Notes: a model not told the origin generated them from the letters alone. A stretch of DNA of 16,565 nt from Rhizomucor pusillus (GCA_900175165.2 FWWN02000304.1:1-16565); one strand, 5' to 3'; shown: positions 1 to 8,658, counted from the stretch's first letter. Made by a program: numbers and translations.

Positions 1-35
1 CTCCCACAGTATTTACATCATGATATCTTTGTTAG

Positions 36-1145
36 AGATCTGGATTTGGCTGCGGCTGAAAAGATGCTTACAGACAGCTTGGCATGGAGAAAGGAGTTCA
101 AGACCGATTCTATCTTGACCGAAGAGTTTGACGAGTCCATCTTTGGCAGTGTCGGATACGTCTACAAGACTGACAAGGAAGGCCGCCCTGTCTGCTACAA
201 CTTTTACGGCGATTTGGACCAGAACAAGGTCTTTGGCGACGTTGAAAAGTATGCCAACCTGCAATTTTTACGGTGTTCTGACCGGCTCACGCCATTCACA
301 TCGTTTTAGGTTCATCCGCTGGAGAGTCCAGTTGATGGAAAGGGGTGTGCAGCTTATCGACTTTGTAAACGTGGACTCTATGATCCAGGTCCATGACTAC
401 AAGGGCGCCTCGATGTTTGGCCGTTCAGCGAATGCAAAGAGCGCAACCAACACCATTATCAAGCTCATGCAGGATAACTATCCCGAATTCTTGGTAAGTT
501 TATACATCTATCTCACAATGCGATTAATTCCTCGTATATCAATGCATTGTACTATTACATCAGGCCAAAAAGTTCTTTGTAAACATTCCGTGGTGGGGAA
601 GGTAATAACTGTTGTTTGCCAAGAGATATATATACATACATTGCTCTTCTCACACGCGTATCATTGTAGCACCATTTTTAAGCTTATTCGCCCGTTACTG
701 CCTGAAGCGACTATCAAAAAATTTGTTGTGTGCTCAAAGTAAGTTCATGGTCGTGGGACAATAGTGCAAGTCTCTTGTTTGCCACACTCACAACTACCAC
801 GATAGCGACGAGCTTGTCCAGACCTTAACTCAATCCATTGACGCCGAGAACCTTCCGGACGTGTACAAGACCAAACCAAAGGCTGCTGCTACCGAAAAGG
901 CCGTCAAGAATGAACAGCCTGCTGCTGCAGAACCTGCAAAATCGGAGGAACAGCCTTCTTCTACTTCAAAGCCGGCAAACGAGGAGCAGGAAGCTACCAA
1001 GCCAGCAGAACCATCTGCCACTGCTGCTTTCAAGGAACCTGAAGCTGCGCCCGCCAAGAACGACGACGAAATCAAGCCTGTTGAACCCAGCGACAATGCA
1101 GAGCAAAAGCAGCAGCAGCAGGCTGCGGCATCCTCTTCGTCGTGA
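36..1145 (+). CDS. SFH5: Sfh5-like Sec14/CRAL-TRIO lipid transfer protein, 5' end missing
   Basis: Partial gene, upstream exons outside the window. Positions 1-35 look like the tail of an intron ending TTGTTAG. Exons are 36-248, 310-493, 564-601, 670-738 and 806-1145 (stop TGA); the frame closes to 280 complete residues. The first intron is taken as GTATGC..TTTTAG because this restores VFGDVEKFIRWRV, the form usual in the family. CRAL-TRIO landmarks run in order: DLDLAAAEKML (end of the N-terminal CRAL-TRIO helices), FIRWRVQLMERG, LIDF, QVHDYKGASMFG, YPEFLAKKFFVNIPWW, and IRPLLPEATIKKFVV. This matches the Sfh5 branch of Sec14 proteins, phosphatidylinositol transfer proteins at ER and cytosol. 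The HDY at 392-400 coincides with the haem-ligand segment described for yeast Sfh5. The last ~90 residues are an Ala/Glu/Lys/Pro/Gln-rich disordered tail ending in a poly-Gln and poly-Ser run. Family assignment is strong; choice of the Sfh5 subgroup is good but from memory of motifs. Confidence 0.85.
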
Positions 1146-1314
1146 ACGTAGCATTTTTTAAATTCCCAATTATGTCTCCCTACTCTTGCTTACCTTTTAC
1201 TACTTTCTACTACGGTATTCACCATAAATATAACGTATATATACATATCTATATCTAGCTATTCAGTCCTTTTTTACATTTTTTCACGTTGGGTTTTATT
1301 TGTTGTTCGGATTA

Positions 1315-2393
1315 TTACTGTCTGCTGTATCTATGCTCGTTAAAAAGAGAGCTGCCGCGTTTGCTGTGGCGTACGTCGCTTTGCTGCTGCTGCTGGCTGA
1401 TAGTCGACTCGGTAATGCTCGGTGAGGGCGATAAGACGCAGTGTTTGGGGAAGACGCCGCGCGCGTGGCCGCGGGTCAAGTTGATAGCCAGGCACCAACC
1501 GTCGTCGTACTCGGTGTAAATCTGTACCTGGTCTCCAGGCTGGATGTATAGCTCATCGTCCAGGCTAGGCGTGTACGTCGACTGGACCGTGTAGGTGCCG
1601 ATAGGTGGCTGCTGCCACGGATCTTCCTGCTGAGGAGGTGGTGGCGGTAGTGGTGGCAGTTGTTGCTGCTGGGTCATTGGCGGAGGTGAGAAGGCAGAGT
1701 TATATGATTGTTGGTAATAATACGGTGCTGCAGCAGCTGTGGCATTGGCCGTGGCACCGTAAGCGGTTGTTGAATGAGGAGGAGGAGGTGCAAGCATTGG
1801 AGGAAACTGGCGCGCCTGGGTCGAGGAGAACATGTCCGCGTCCTGGAACGACGATAACCGCCCGCTTTTGCGACGTGCCGCTCGACGGGTCTTCTTTGCC
1901 AAGGCGAATGCGCACGCGGCTACAATGACGGCACCCAAGATGCCTCCCACAATGCCGCCTACAGCGTTGCCAGAGATCCCGGAGCTTGGTGAGCTATCAG
2001 CAGCAGCAGCTGCTGCTGAAGACGTCGTTTGTGGTTCCTGCGATATGCTGCTCGGTGTGGAAGAAGACAATACATGCTGGACTGAGGATGCGAAGCTGTA
2101 TGGAGGTGCTGTCGTGGAGGAGGCTGAGGCTGTCGTTGGTGTAGGGAACGCAATGATGCTTTGGCTGCTGTTGTTGATGAATGTTGTGGGCGATGGTGCT
2201 GCATTTGTTGCCTCTAAAATCGGATATCCTGTCAAGCAAAGAAATAACAACGGAAAGTGCCTATCGACTTACTCGTTGTTGCTTTGTTCGCAGCTTTCGT
2301 CGTCGTGGTAGCAGCACCACCTGATTCTTTCGTTGCGGCATCGCTGGAAGCAGCACGTTTCCGTACCCGTGCAATTCCACTATCCACGTTCAT
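1315..2393 (-). CDS. Single-pass membrane protein with C-terminal SH3 domain
   Basis: Two exons, 2393-2273 and 2228-1315 (stop TAA), joined by a 44-bp GTAAGT..CAG intron; 344 residues. The ATG at 2393 is the first after an in-frame TGA. Residues ~1-125 are Ser/Thr/Ala-rich, as in glycosylated fungal ectodomains. A Gly/Ala/Val membrane segment lies at about 130-151, followed by a basic stop-transfer cluster (KKTRRAARR). Residues ~150-245 are Pro/Gln/Tyr-rich with a poly-proline tract at ~229-239. An SH3 domain sits at about 252-307: TYTPSLDDELYIQPGD, then the DDGW motif, then the GVFPKHCV end. The layout (short exterior, one membrane helix, cytoplasmic SH3) resembles yeast Fus1 and other fungal membrane SH3 adaptors for polarity or signalling, but sequence identity to Fus1 is not claimed. 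No cleavable signal peptide is visible at the start chosen, so the helix may act as signal anchor, or an upstream exon may be missing. The 3' end converges on the Sfh5-like gene, 169 bp apart. Confidence 0.8.
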
Positions 2394-2619
2394 AATAATA
2401 ACATAGGGATATCAAGCAAATGGAAAGAATAAAAGGAAAGGCAAGGATCCACTGGGAGGAAAGGGAAGAAAGAAGAAAACAAAGAATAAACTCTTCTCGT
2501 ATATTTTACAATGGGTCCCTTTGTGTGACATTGCAAGTACGGTGCACAGATCAATGTTTGGTAATCCAATCAAACTCTTTGTTTACTTTTTCTCTTTTAC
2601 AGTGTACCTAAAAAAATAT

Positions 2620-3528
2620 CTATGCAGCCAATGCTTCCTCGAGAATATCTACAGCGCTCTTGTCAATGATGAGGTTATTGTATGTCAGCAAATCAAGCAC
2701 GTTGGTTTCGTCTACGTGGATCACTTCAACGCGGGGGATATTGCGAGCAGCCAGCTCCAGTTTCTCATTCTCTTCACCAGATACAAGGAGCGTCATTTCG
2801 TCGCCGTACGTCTGCCGTAAAAGCTTGAACAACTCGCGGGTTTTGGGGCTTTCTAGCTGATCAAACGATTCGACAATGGTCATTTGGTCTTGGGCGTACT
2901 TTGCGCTCAAGGCCACGCGCAGACCCATCTGTTGTACCTTGCGAGGAAGCTGCGTGCTGTGATCTCTTGGCTTTGGTCCGAAAGCAATGCCGCCTTTTTG
3001 TAATTATATATCAGCAAAAGAACAATAGATTGTCGATAATTCCTATTTTTTCTCCACTGACCTCCTCTGAACTGCGGTGCCTTGCCGTCACCGACACGGG
3101 CTTTACCGCGACCCTTTTGCTGTGCCAACTTTCTGCCCGATCCTGCAACTTCAGAGCGAGTCTTTGTCGAGTGTGTTCCCTGTCGCATATTGTCACGTTG
3201 CCAAACAACAACTCGGTGGAGAATATCTCGTCGCAGAGGTGCTGCAAACACTTTCTCGTTCAGGTTGATTATTGAAACCGGCTCATTCGTCTTGAAATCG
3301 CGGAGGAATGCTTGTACGTGTGTAGGAAATGGTGATTCAGCTAGCAATGTTATGTAAGTCACCACCGTTCAAATCGTCGAGTGTCTGCTGTAGTAGTACC
3401 TTTGACAGGTGTTGTTGTTGCTTCGGTGACTGTGGCTAAAAATCGTCGCTGAGCAGCAGCCTACGCAGCAGGTTAGACCCTCTAATTCAAACAAGCACAA
3501 TTTCCAGGATACATACTCGAAGTGCCAT
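2620..3528 (-). CDS. YML6: Mitochondrial large-subunit ribosomal protein uL4m
   Basis: Four exons: 3528-3517, 3460-3400, 3340-3062 and 2993-2620 (stop TAG), 241 residues. It is a structural and assembly protein of the mitochondrial 54S subunit (bacterial L4 family), contacting 23S-like rRNA near the exit tunnel. Diagnostic L4 stretches are VFAAPLRRDILHRVVVWQR and the Gly/Arg/Lys loop with GSGRKLAQQKGRGKARVGD..APQFRGGG and FGPKPRDHSTQLPRKV, followed by the VDETNVLDLLTYNNLII C-terminal fold. The first exon is only 12 nt (MALR). Its intron starts GTATGT and carries a CTAAC branch site; the 59-bp second intron ends at CTAG, 3341. The resulting N-terminus (MALRAAAQRRFLATVTEA) is Arg/Ala-rich with no acid in the first 14 residues, as expected of a matrix-targeting peptide. 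An upstream GTG at 3365 opens the third-exon frame but is preceded by TGA and is intronic. Product identity is secure; the first two exons are inferred from splice sites and the presequence. Confidence 0.9.
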
Positions 3529-3841
3529 GGAGCCGGCCGAGGCTAGCCGTTGTGCATTGTACGAGAACATGATCTTTAGGATATGTGTCAAAAAGGGTCG
3601 CTTGTAAATCTGAAATGGAAAAATCCCAGCATCCCCCCACAGAACAGTCACGAGCTGGATAGCTTAGAGGTGCCAGAGCCACTGTCCATTTGTTGTCAAG
3701 TTTGTCAACACAATGCAGCAATGCATTTTCTAATTATGATATAGAAAATCATTTACACAACTATATTTTCAGAGACTGTGGCTGCAAAAAAGTCTGATTT
3801 GCACGCACACGTTTGATATATGTTCCCATTTTTTTTTCAAA
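3529..3841. other. Intergenic region between uL4m and CCS1
   Basis: 313 bp between the start of the uL4m gene and the stop codon of the copper chaperone gene, both on the minus strand. It should hold the chaperone's 3' UTR and the uL4m promoter. A 79-codon minus-strand open frame (3482-3721) overlaps uL4m's first exon and intron and has no recognisable domain. I see no convincing TATA box or RNA gene. Confidence 0.5.
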
Positions 3842-4843
3842 TTACACTTTTTTGTCTTGTTGTTGAATGCGAGCCTCTTCCCACAGAGTCTTGCCGGAAC
3901 ATGCGCATACTTTCTTCATGTTTTCAAAGGCACCGGCGCTGCGAGCAATGATACCGCACAAGACACCCGGGCCGCTGTTTCCATCCCACTTGGAGCCATT
4001 GTTTCCACCGCGGCCAAGGTCATCCTGGTTTTCGGTGATCACCATACTGCGGCCAATGATATCCCACACTTTGACTCGGTTACTCTCCAGGACAAGATCG
4101 CCCCATCCATTTTCGTCCACCTCTACGTTTCCAAGATCGCCCACGTGTCCATCGTCTGGGTCGCCGTGGTCAACATCTGTCGGGTTGAAGTGGTCGCCTG
4201 TTGACATCCATCCTCTTGAAATATCACCCAATTCGTGGATGTGTACGCCGTGCTTTCCGGGACGCAGACCTTGCACAGTCAAATCGATTAAGCAGGTTTC
4301 ATTGTCAATCTGTACGAAGCGCGCTAAGCCCTGCGTGCCTTGCGGTAACATGACAGCGGGATTGCTGCCGTAGGTATCAAAAATGCAAACTGCTGCGCCG
4401 GAATGCCCTTGTCCGTCAGCAACACCTTGGCCACGTACAATGACTGTTCGGCCGGTATCTTTCAGTGCCCTTGATATTTTGGAGGGTGCAGCTATAACAT
4501 TGTGGTAGTTAGCTGCTAAAGTTTATTTTTCCGATTGCATAAAAAACAACATGCATACCACTGCCTTCTACGACCACTCGCTGGTCATTGAGGTCGATAT
4601 CAAAGCTTTTGATGTCTGGTGAATGCCAATTAATACCACGCGGAAGAGATACGCTAAGCAATTCTTCCTCGAACATACCGGTGAAGCCTTTGAGAATTTT
4701 GGTAATGTCGTCCACGCAGGACTGACAGGTCATTTCGACCGCAAATTCTGTCTACGGCGTCGTGTACGTGAGCTTCATTTCACTCGATGCACGAGATTCA
4801 GTCAAGCTACCTTGAATAGTTTTCGTGGAGGAGTGGAGGGCAT
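3842..4843 (-). CDS. CCS1: Copper chaperone for Cu/Zn superoxide dismutase
   Basis: Three exons: 4843-4811, 4751-4559 and 4491-3842 (stop TAA), 291 residues. Ccs1 delivers Cu(I) and the disulfide to Sod1 in cytosol and mitochondrial intermembrane space. Domain 1 is an HMA/Atx1 fold with the copper motif MTCQSC (C20, C23). Domain 2 is SOD-like: HGVHIHELGD (H159, H161), DHFNP (H176), DHGDPDDGHVGD (H184, H191, D194), then DDLGRGGN. Domain 3 is a short C-terminal tail with the CxC motif VCACSGKTLWEE (C271, C273). The fourth SOD copper ligand, His120 of SOD1, is Thr228 here (VITENQDD), which fits a chaperone rather than a dismutase. The SOD disulfide cysteine of the HFNP loop also appears replaced (Trp170). 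The short first exon (MPSTPPRKLFK) joins through a 59-bp intron; the second intron has a CTAAC branch site. It faces prefoldin 2 head-to-head across 181 bp. Confidence 0.95.
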
Positions 4844-5024
4844 TTTGGATTCTGTTAAACCCATCGTTAAGTCGCTTACAAATCCCGGGCAGATATACAG
4901 GATGAGTGCAAAATTGCAGTGCAACAATGGTCAAATTCGGGCCAGGCTGGCTGCTGACAGGAGACTTCTTAACCGCCCGCCCGCGTTTTTCGTTGCAAAG
5001 TTTCATCGCGCGCTCAACCGGATC
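4844..5024. promoter_or_regulatory. Divergent promoter between CCS1 and prefoldin 2
   Basis: Only 181 bp separate the CCS1 start codon (minus) from the prefoldin 2 start codon (plus), so both promoters and 5' leaders must lie here or overlap neighbouring exons. No obvious TATA box is visible on either strand. The inference rests on gene spacing, not on a recognised motif. Confidence 0.6.
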
Positions 5025-5555
5025 ATGTCAAGCAAAAAGCCGACCGAAGCAGAGCTTACACAGCAAGTAGGATTAGCTGTAACCCTGACAACAGAACCGT
5101 TTGCCAAAAACTTACGTTACCCCCCCACAAGTACAACAAGTACAAGAATGAACTCCAGCAGTTAGCGCAAAAGATTGGCGAACTTGAATCAGAAATCGAG
5201 GAACACAAGTAAGGTTTTACAGCCAATTACGGTTTCGAACGTCCTTTTTGATTGACCACATTTGGCAGACTTGTCATTGACAGCATCTCACCGCTGGAAC
5301 CCGATCGCAAGTGCTTCCGTATGGTTGGAGGTGTGTTGGTGGAGCGCACCGTAAAAGAAGTCCTGCCAGCCTTGGAAACCAACTACAATGGAGTAAGATG
5401 ATAATGTTGCGGAGATCACCAACGCATAGCTAACGTCGCACCTTATCGGATAGATCCAGCAAGTTATCAACTCGTTGTTGCAGTCCTACAAGCGAAAAGA
5501 GCAAGAGTTTCAAGAATTTCAAAAGAAGCACAAAATTCAAGTTGTGAGCAAATAA
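5025..5555 (+). CDS. GIM4: Prefoldin subunit 2 (GimC)
   Basis: Four exons: 5025-5066, 5132-5208, 5269-5392 and 5454-5555 (stop TAA), 114 residues. It is a beta-type subunit of the hexameric prefoldin/GimC complex that holds nascent actin and tubulin for the CCT chaperonin. The family signature CFRMVGGVLVERTVKEVLPALE lies in exon 3, between two long coiled-coil helices (YKNELQQLAQKIGELESEIEEH and INSLLQSYKRKEQEFQEFQKKH). Length matches eukaryotic Pfd2 (about 110-155). Introns are 65, 60 and 61 bp; the third has a CTAAC branch site. The first intron has two possible donors: GTAGGA at 5067 (chosen, better donor) or GTAACC at 5079, which would add VGLA and align better in length with human PFDN2. 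Start chosen as the first ATG before conserved ELTQQ. Confidence 0.93.
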
Positions 5556-6878
5556 TTGGTTAGCAAATATCTCTCATATATTCCTCTATGCAGCAGCCCA
5601 TCATCATTTCCCCCCCCCCACATCTCGTGATGCCAACAATGCCTATTGTTTATGCCCCACTTTTGCTGGTTCTCTGGTCATTTCTTTATCTTTTCGATGT
5701 GTTTGAAGTAAATAGTAGGAATTTCTAAAGGACACGCTTTTGAGAAGACGGGACTTAACGTAAATTGTTCGATTATTCAACGTGACCCTCGAGACCTTTT
5801 GAAAGAGTAGAAGTAGGATTGTACCATACGCTTCTTTTAGCTTTTGGAACACTGCAACAAACAAGTATCTTTGCAGTGTACAGACGTCTGGTTATACTCG
5901 GGACAGGAATGGGAGGTACGAACCCGTGCTTTCCTCTATATTTGATCCTACACGTTTCTGTGGCTATACCTGGCGGGCACACGGAGCGACTGTGCGATCG
6001 GACGATCGTGCTGCACATGCACTCGCACGCGCAACGGATGCGAAAAAGCAGATCTTGAAAAAGAACTTTGGGTAGATTTCATATGCTGTTCGCACGTCGA
6101 TATTTCCCATTCCAAAAAACATTTGGAGACTTTTGTTATTCATGTTTACGAATCCTATCAAATGCATTCCTCTCTGCACAACACAGAGCTTTTGCGCTTA
6201 CAAAGAAACTGTCCTTGTCCCTGAGAAAAAGAGATTTTCGTGCAACGCACATATTTAATATAATGACGTCGTTTGTGCCGCTTGGACTTATCCTGCATTT
6301 TAGATCATGTAATCGTCGTAGTACACGCCTATCCATGTGGCCGCAAATGTGAACAAAGGAAAAAGCGTCTCCAGAAAGAACAGACATTCCAGCCTGGTAT
6401 GTTCAAGGTTTTATGTATCGACGGAAAACACTTTGTAACGTACACATTTTGTGCAGTAACAGCTCAAATGCATGCCAGATCTTGTTGCTGCTCTCCATTG
6501 TCCGGCAAAACTACTGCCAGACGTAGCAAAATGTATATTCGAATCTTACAAACACGGTACATCCTTCTTTTTTCTTCTTGGCATGCCGGTTCCTCATGCG
6601 ACGGCAACAATGGGAAATGGGATAAAGAGTTTTGCTAGCAAGGTAAAGCGCGTATAGCGTTTGTAGAGATAAATGTAACGTTCCTCAGAGCAATTGCTAT
6701 GTCATAAGGTAGCACGCCGTTCTATTCGAACGAACAACGTTCGTGAGAAGCATAATGCGGTGCCTCAACATTGACGGCACTAGTGTGTGCGCGCGGGACG
6801 AGCACCTAAAGTTCAAAGATTGCGCGAATATATATAAGCTCGATAGAACAGCTGCAATAGTCCTACGCAAACGATACA
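5556..6878. other. Long gene-free stretch before the phospholipase gene
   Basis: 1.3 kb with no open frame I can tie to a protein family and no splice pattern that builds one. Short open frames exist on both strands (for example 6068-6352 plus, 6136-6387 minus) but overlap each other and lack domains. A ten-C run lies at 5610-5619. An inverted repeat with 6-bp arms (ACGAAC..GTTCGT) sits at about 6731-6745. The last ~150 bp are the lipase promoter. No tRNA, rRNA or transposon ends were recognised. Confidence 0.5.
6829..6838 (+). promoter_or_regulatory. TATA box of the phospholipase gene
   Basis: TATATATAAG in a GC-rich surround (GCGCGAATATATATAAGC), 41 bp upstream of the ATG at 6879. Its position implies a very short 5' leader and suggests a strongly regulated gene, as is common for secreted hydrolases. 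Confidence 0.65.
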
Positions 6879-8641
6879 ATGTTCCGGAGACTGACAATTC
6901 TCTCAGCACTGGCTTGTAGTTTCGCTGCAACAGCGGTTCAAGCATTAAACGCTACAAGCATTTCAAGCTGCCCTGCGCTGGCGAAGCGGACGGCACCCAC
7001 CAAGGTTACTAACCTTCGACCGGACGACATCAAAGTTGTAGCTGCTATGGGAGATAGGTACGTATAAGTGCAAGAGGGCCAAAAAAATTGAACTACTTTT
7101 ATTCACTAACATCTTGATCTTATTACTACAAAGTATCATGGCAGGATTTGCCATGATGGGCATCGACCCTGAAGGAACCGGCATCCTAAACTTTAGTGCA
7201 TTGACTGAATACCGCGGCAACAGCTACGGTATTGGTGGAGACAGCGATGCAGTGACACTTGCTACGTTTGTCAAACACTACAGCCCGAACGTCCAAGGCG
7301 CTTCCCGTGGTAACGGACTCGTGTCGTTCTGCAATGGTGAGAATAATAAACGAAGATTTGGTTCCTGAGTAATTAGAGGCTACGCAAGAAGCTAACACCT
7401 AGGCTACATCTAGGCGACTTTTGCCCTGGAGCATGGACATGTAAGGAAGAGCAATGTGTCGTCCTTGTTGTTACAACGACCAGAAACTAACGCGTACTAT
7501 CAGATAACTATCTCGTTGACCGGTTGAATGCTGCTATCAGCGGTTCCATTGCGCAGAATCTTGACGTTCAACTTGACTACCTTATTCGCCGTGCGTGATT
7601 CAACTGCGTCAAGCCTTTCTGAGAAATACTAACCGCCTGTAAATATTTCAGGAATGAAATCAGCATCTGGTATCGACTTTCAAAATGACTGGAAAATGAT
7701 CACCATCCAAATTGGAAGTAAGTTTTAGACAACAAGCTCAAAGTTTGCACGATCATTTCACACAGCAGTCAAAGGTAACGATCAGTGTGCTTCGTGCTCC
7801 AACCCGGATGCTGTCACCGCTGAAAAGTACGGCAAGTACGTCTCCGACGCCGTCGCTCGCATCAAGGCTAGTGTTCCCCGCGTTATTGTCAATTTACGCA
7901 AGTATATTTATTTCCACGACAGCGTTTACTTACGTACATATGCTAACAATATTTGCACAGTCGGTGTATTCAAGGTATCGCCAGTATATACGATCAGCAC
8001 TGGCCAGTCGTACTGCCGTCCAGTTGGAAACGACAGCTCAACCATTCTGAACAGACAAGAATGCTCTTGCTTCCAAGGCTCGGAACAGAACCGAACAGAC
8101 ATGGATAGACTTGCAGAAGGTTTGTTTGGACAGATCACCTTAGGGTTTAAAGCATGTTAATTGGATCTGCTATGTTTTCTCCTCCAGCATACAACGAGCA
8201 GCTCGTAAATATCTACAATAGTTACAAGAACAACCAATCTGATACCTTTGCGGTCGCATACCAGCCTGCCAACATTGATATCAATACCTTCCCTATCGAT
8301 GCTTTGAGGTGAATAGCAAACCTTGCACTCTTAGCTGTCATCAATACTAACTGGCGATGTAATTTAGTAACTTTGATTGTTTCCATCCAAGCCTCAAAGC
8401 TCATCAATGGGTGGCCAAGGTAAAGTCTTATACATCTTGAATGTACTGTTACAACATTAACGCACTGTACTGTGCAGACCTTCTGGAACAATCTTTTCAT
8501 TCCTCCAGCTCAAAAGCCCACCGAGATTACGTGGGATGAAAATCTGGAGGTGAGTGGAAACAGCCGTTAAGCATTCTCGGGAAACTACTAACATTCGAAT
8601 AGATCTATTGTCCTACAGAAGATGATAGGATCCAGATATAA
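6879..8641 (+). CDS. Secreted SGNH/GDSL phospholipase B-like lipase (animal PLB1 type)
   Basis: Eleven exons: 6879-7057, 7134-7336, 7414-7440, 7504-7590, 7652-7717, 7766-7897, 7961-8119, 8188-8308, 8368-8419, 8478-8549, 8603-8641; 378 residues, frame closed at every junction. A signal peptide is clear (MFRRLTILSALACSFAATAVQA). SGNH blocks: GDS at S60 in VVAAMGDSIMAGF; the GGDSD Gly block after RGNSYG; GND at N192; DCFH with D328 and H331. DWKMITIQIG and the ECSC segment also match the PLB1-like family rather than bacterial GDSL esterases or the classical fungal Plb (cPLA2-like) enzymes. It probably hydrolyses acyl esters of phospholipids or lysophospholipids outside the cell; substrate is inferred from family. 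Oddities: the catalytic Ser codon is split by intron 1 (AG|T), exon 3 is 27 nt, and intron 6 appears to be GC-AG. The TATA box lies 41 bp upstream and an AATAAA 11 bp after the stop. It is convergent with the CysRS gene, stop codons 88 bp apart. Confidence 0.92.
7898..7960 (+). other. Probable GC-AG intron in the lipase gene
   Basis: 63-bp intron with donor GCAAGT, a GCTAAC branch site 17 bp from the end, and acceptor GCACAG. The phase must be 1 to continue from RVIVNL into GVFKVSPVY, and no GT donor nearby gives that phase while keeping the conserved VNL. GCAAGT is the usual donor of the minor GC-AG class spliced by the U2 machinery. Confidence 0.7.
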
Positions 8642-8652
8642 AACAACAATGT

Positions 8653-8658
8653 AATAAA
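8653..8658 (+). other. Candidate polyadenylation signal of the lipase gene
   Basis: AATAAA 11 bp after the lipase stop codon, inside the 88-bp gap to the convergent CysRS stop. Only a hexamer match, so support is modest. Confidence 0.35.

Noticed and set aside
249..309. A shorter 37-bp version of the Sfh5 intron starting at GTGTTC (273)
   Set aside because: It keeps frame but inserts seven residues into a conserved stretch; the GTATGC donor at 249 gives a 61-bp intron and the family-typical VEKFIRWRV.
830..1161. Open frames on both strands over the Sfh5 tail
   Set aside because: Shadows of the low-complexity Ala/Glu/Pro coding tail in other frames.
1605..2311. Plus-strand open frames across the SH3 gene
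   Set aside because: Antisense shadows of Ser/Ala/Pro-rich coding sequence; no domains, whereas the minus frame has an SH3 domain and membrane helix.
2907..3365. uL4m starting at the GTG codon at 3365
   Set aside because: GTG is not a usual nuclear start; the codon lies within the intron that joins exon 2 to exon 3, and a TGA precedes it.
3482..3721. Minus-strand 79-codon open frame upstream of uL4m
   Set aside because: No recognisable domain and overlaps the first exon and intron of uL4m; probably leader sequence.
4752..5006. Minus-strand 84-codon frame upstream of CCS1
   Set aside because: It runs through the CCS1 first intron, ends in its TAG acceptor, and spans the divergent promoter; the ATG at 4843 in another frame joins correctly to the HMA domain.
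5905..5945. tRNA-like T-arm (GGTACGAACCC)
   Set aside because: The T-loop does not follow the TTCRANY pattern on either strand and no acceptor, D or anticodon arms can be folded around it.
6068..6657. Several 60-120 codon open frames in the gap before the lipase
   Set aside because: Overlapping on both strands, no domains, no splice pattern linking them.
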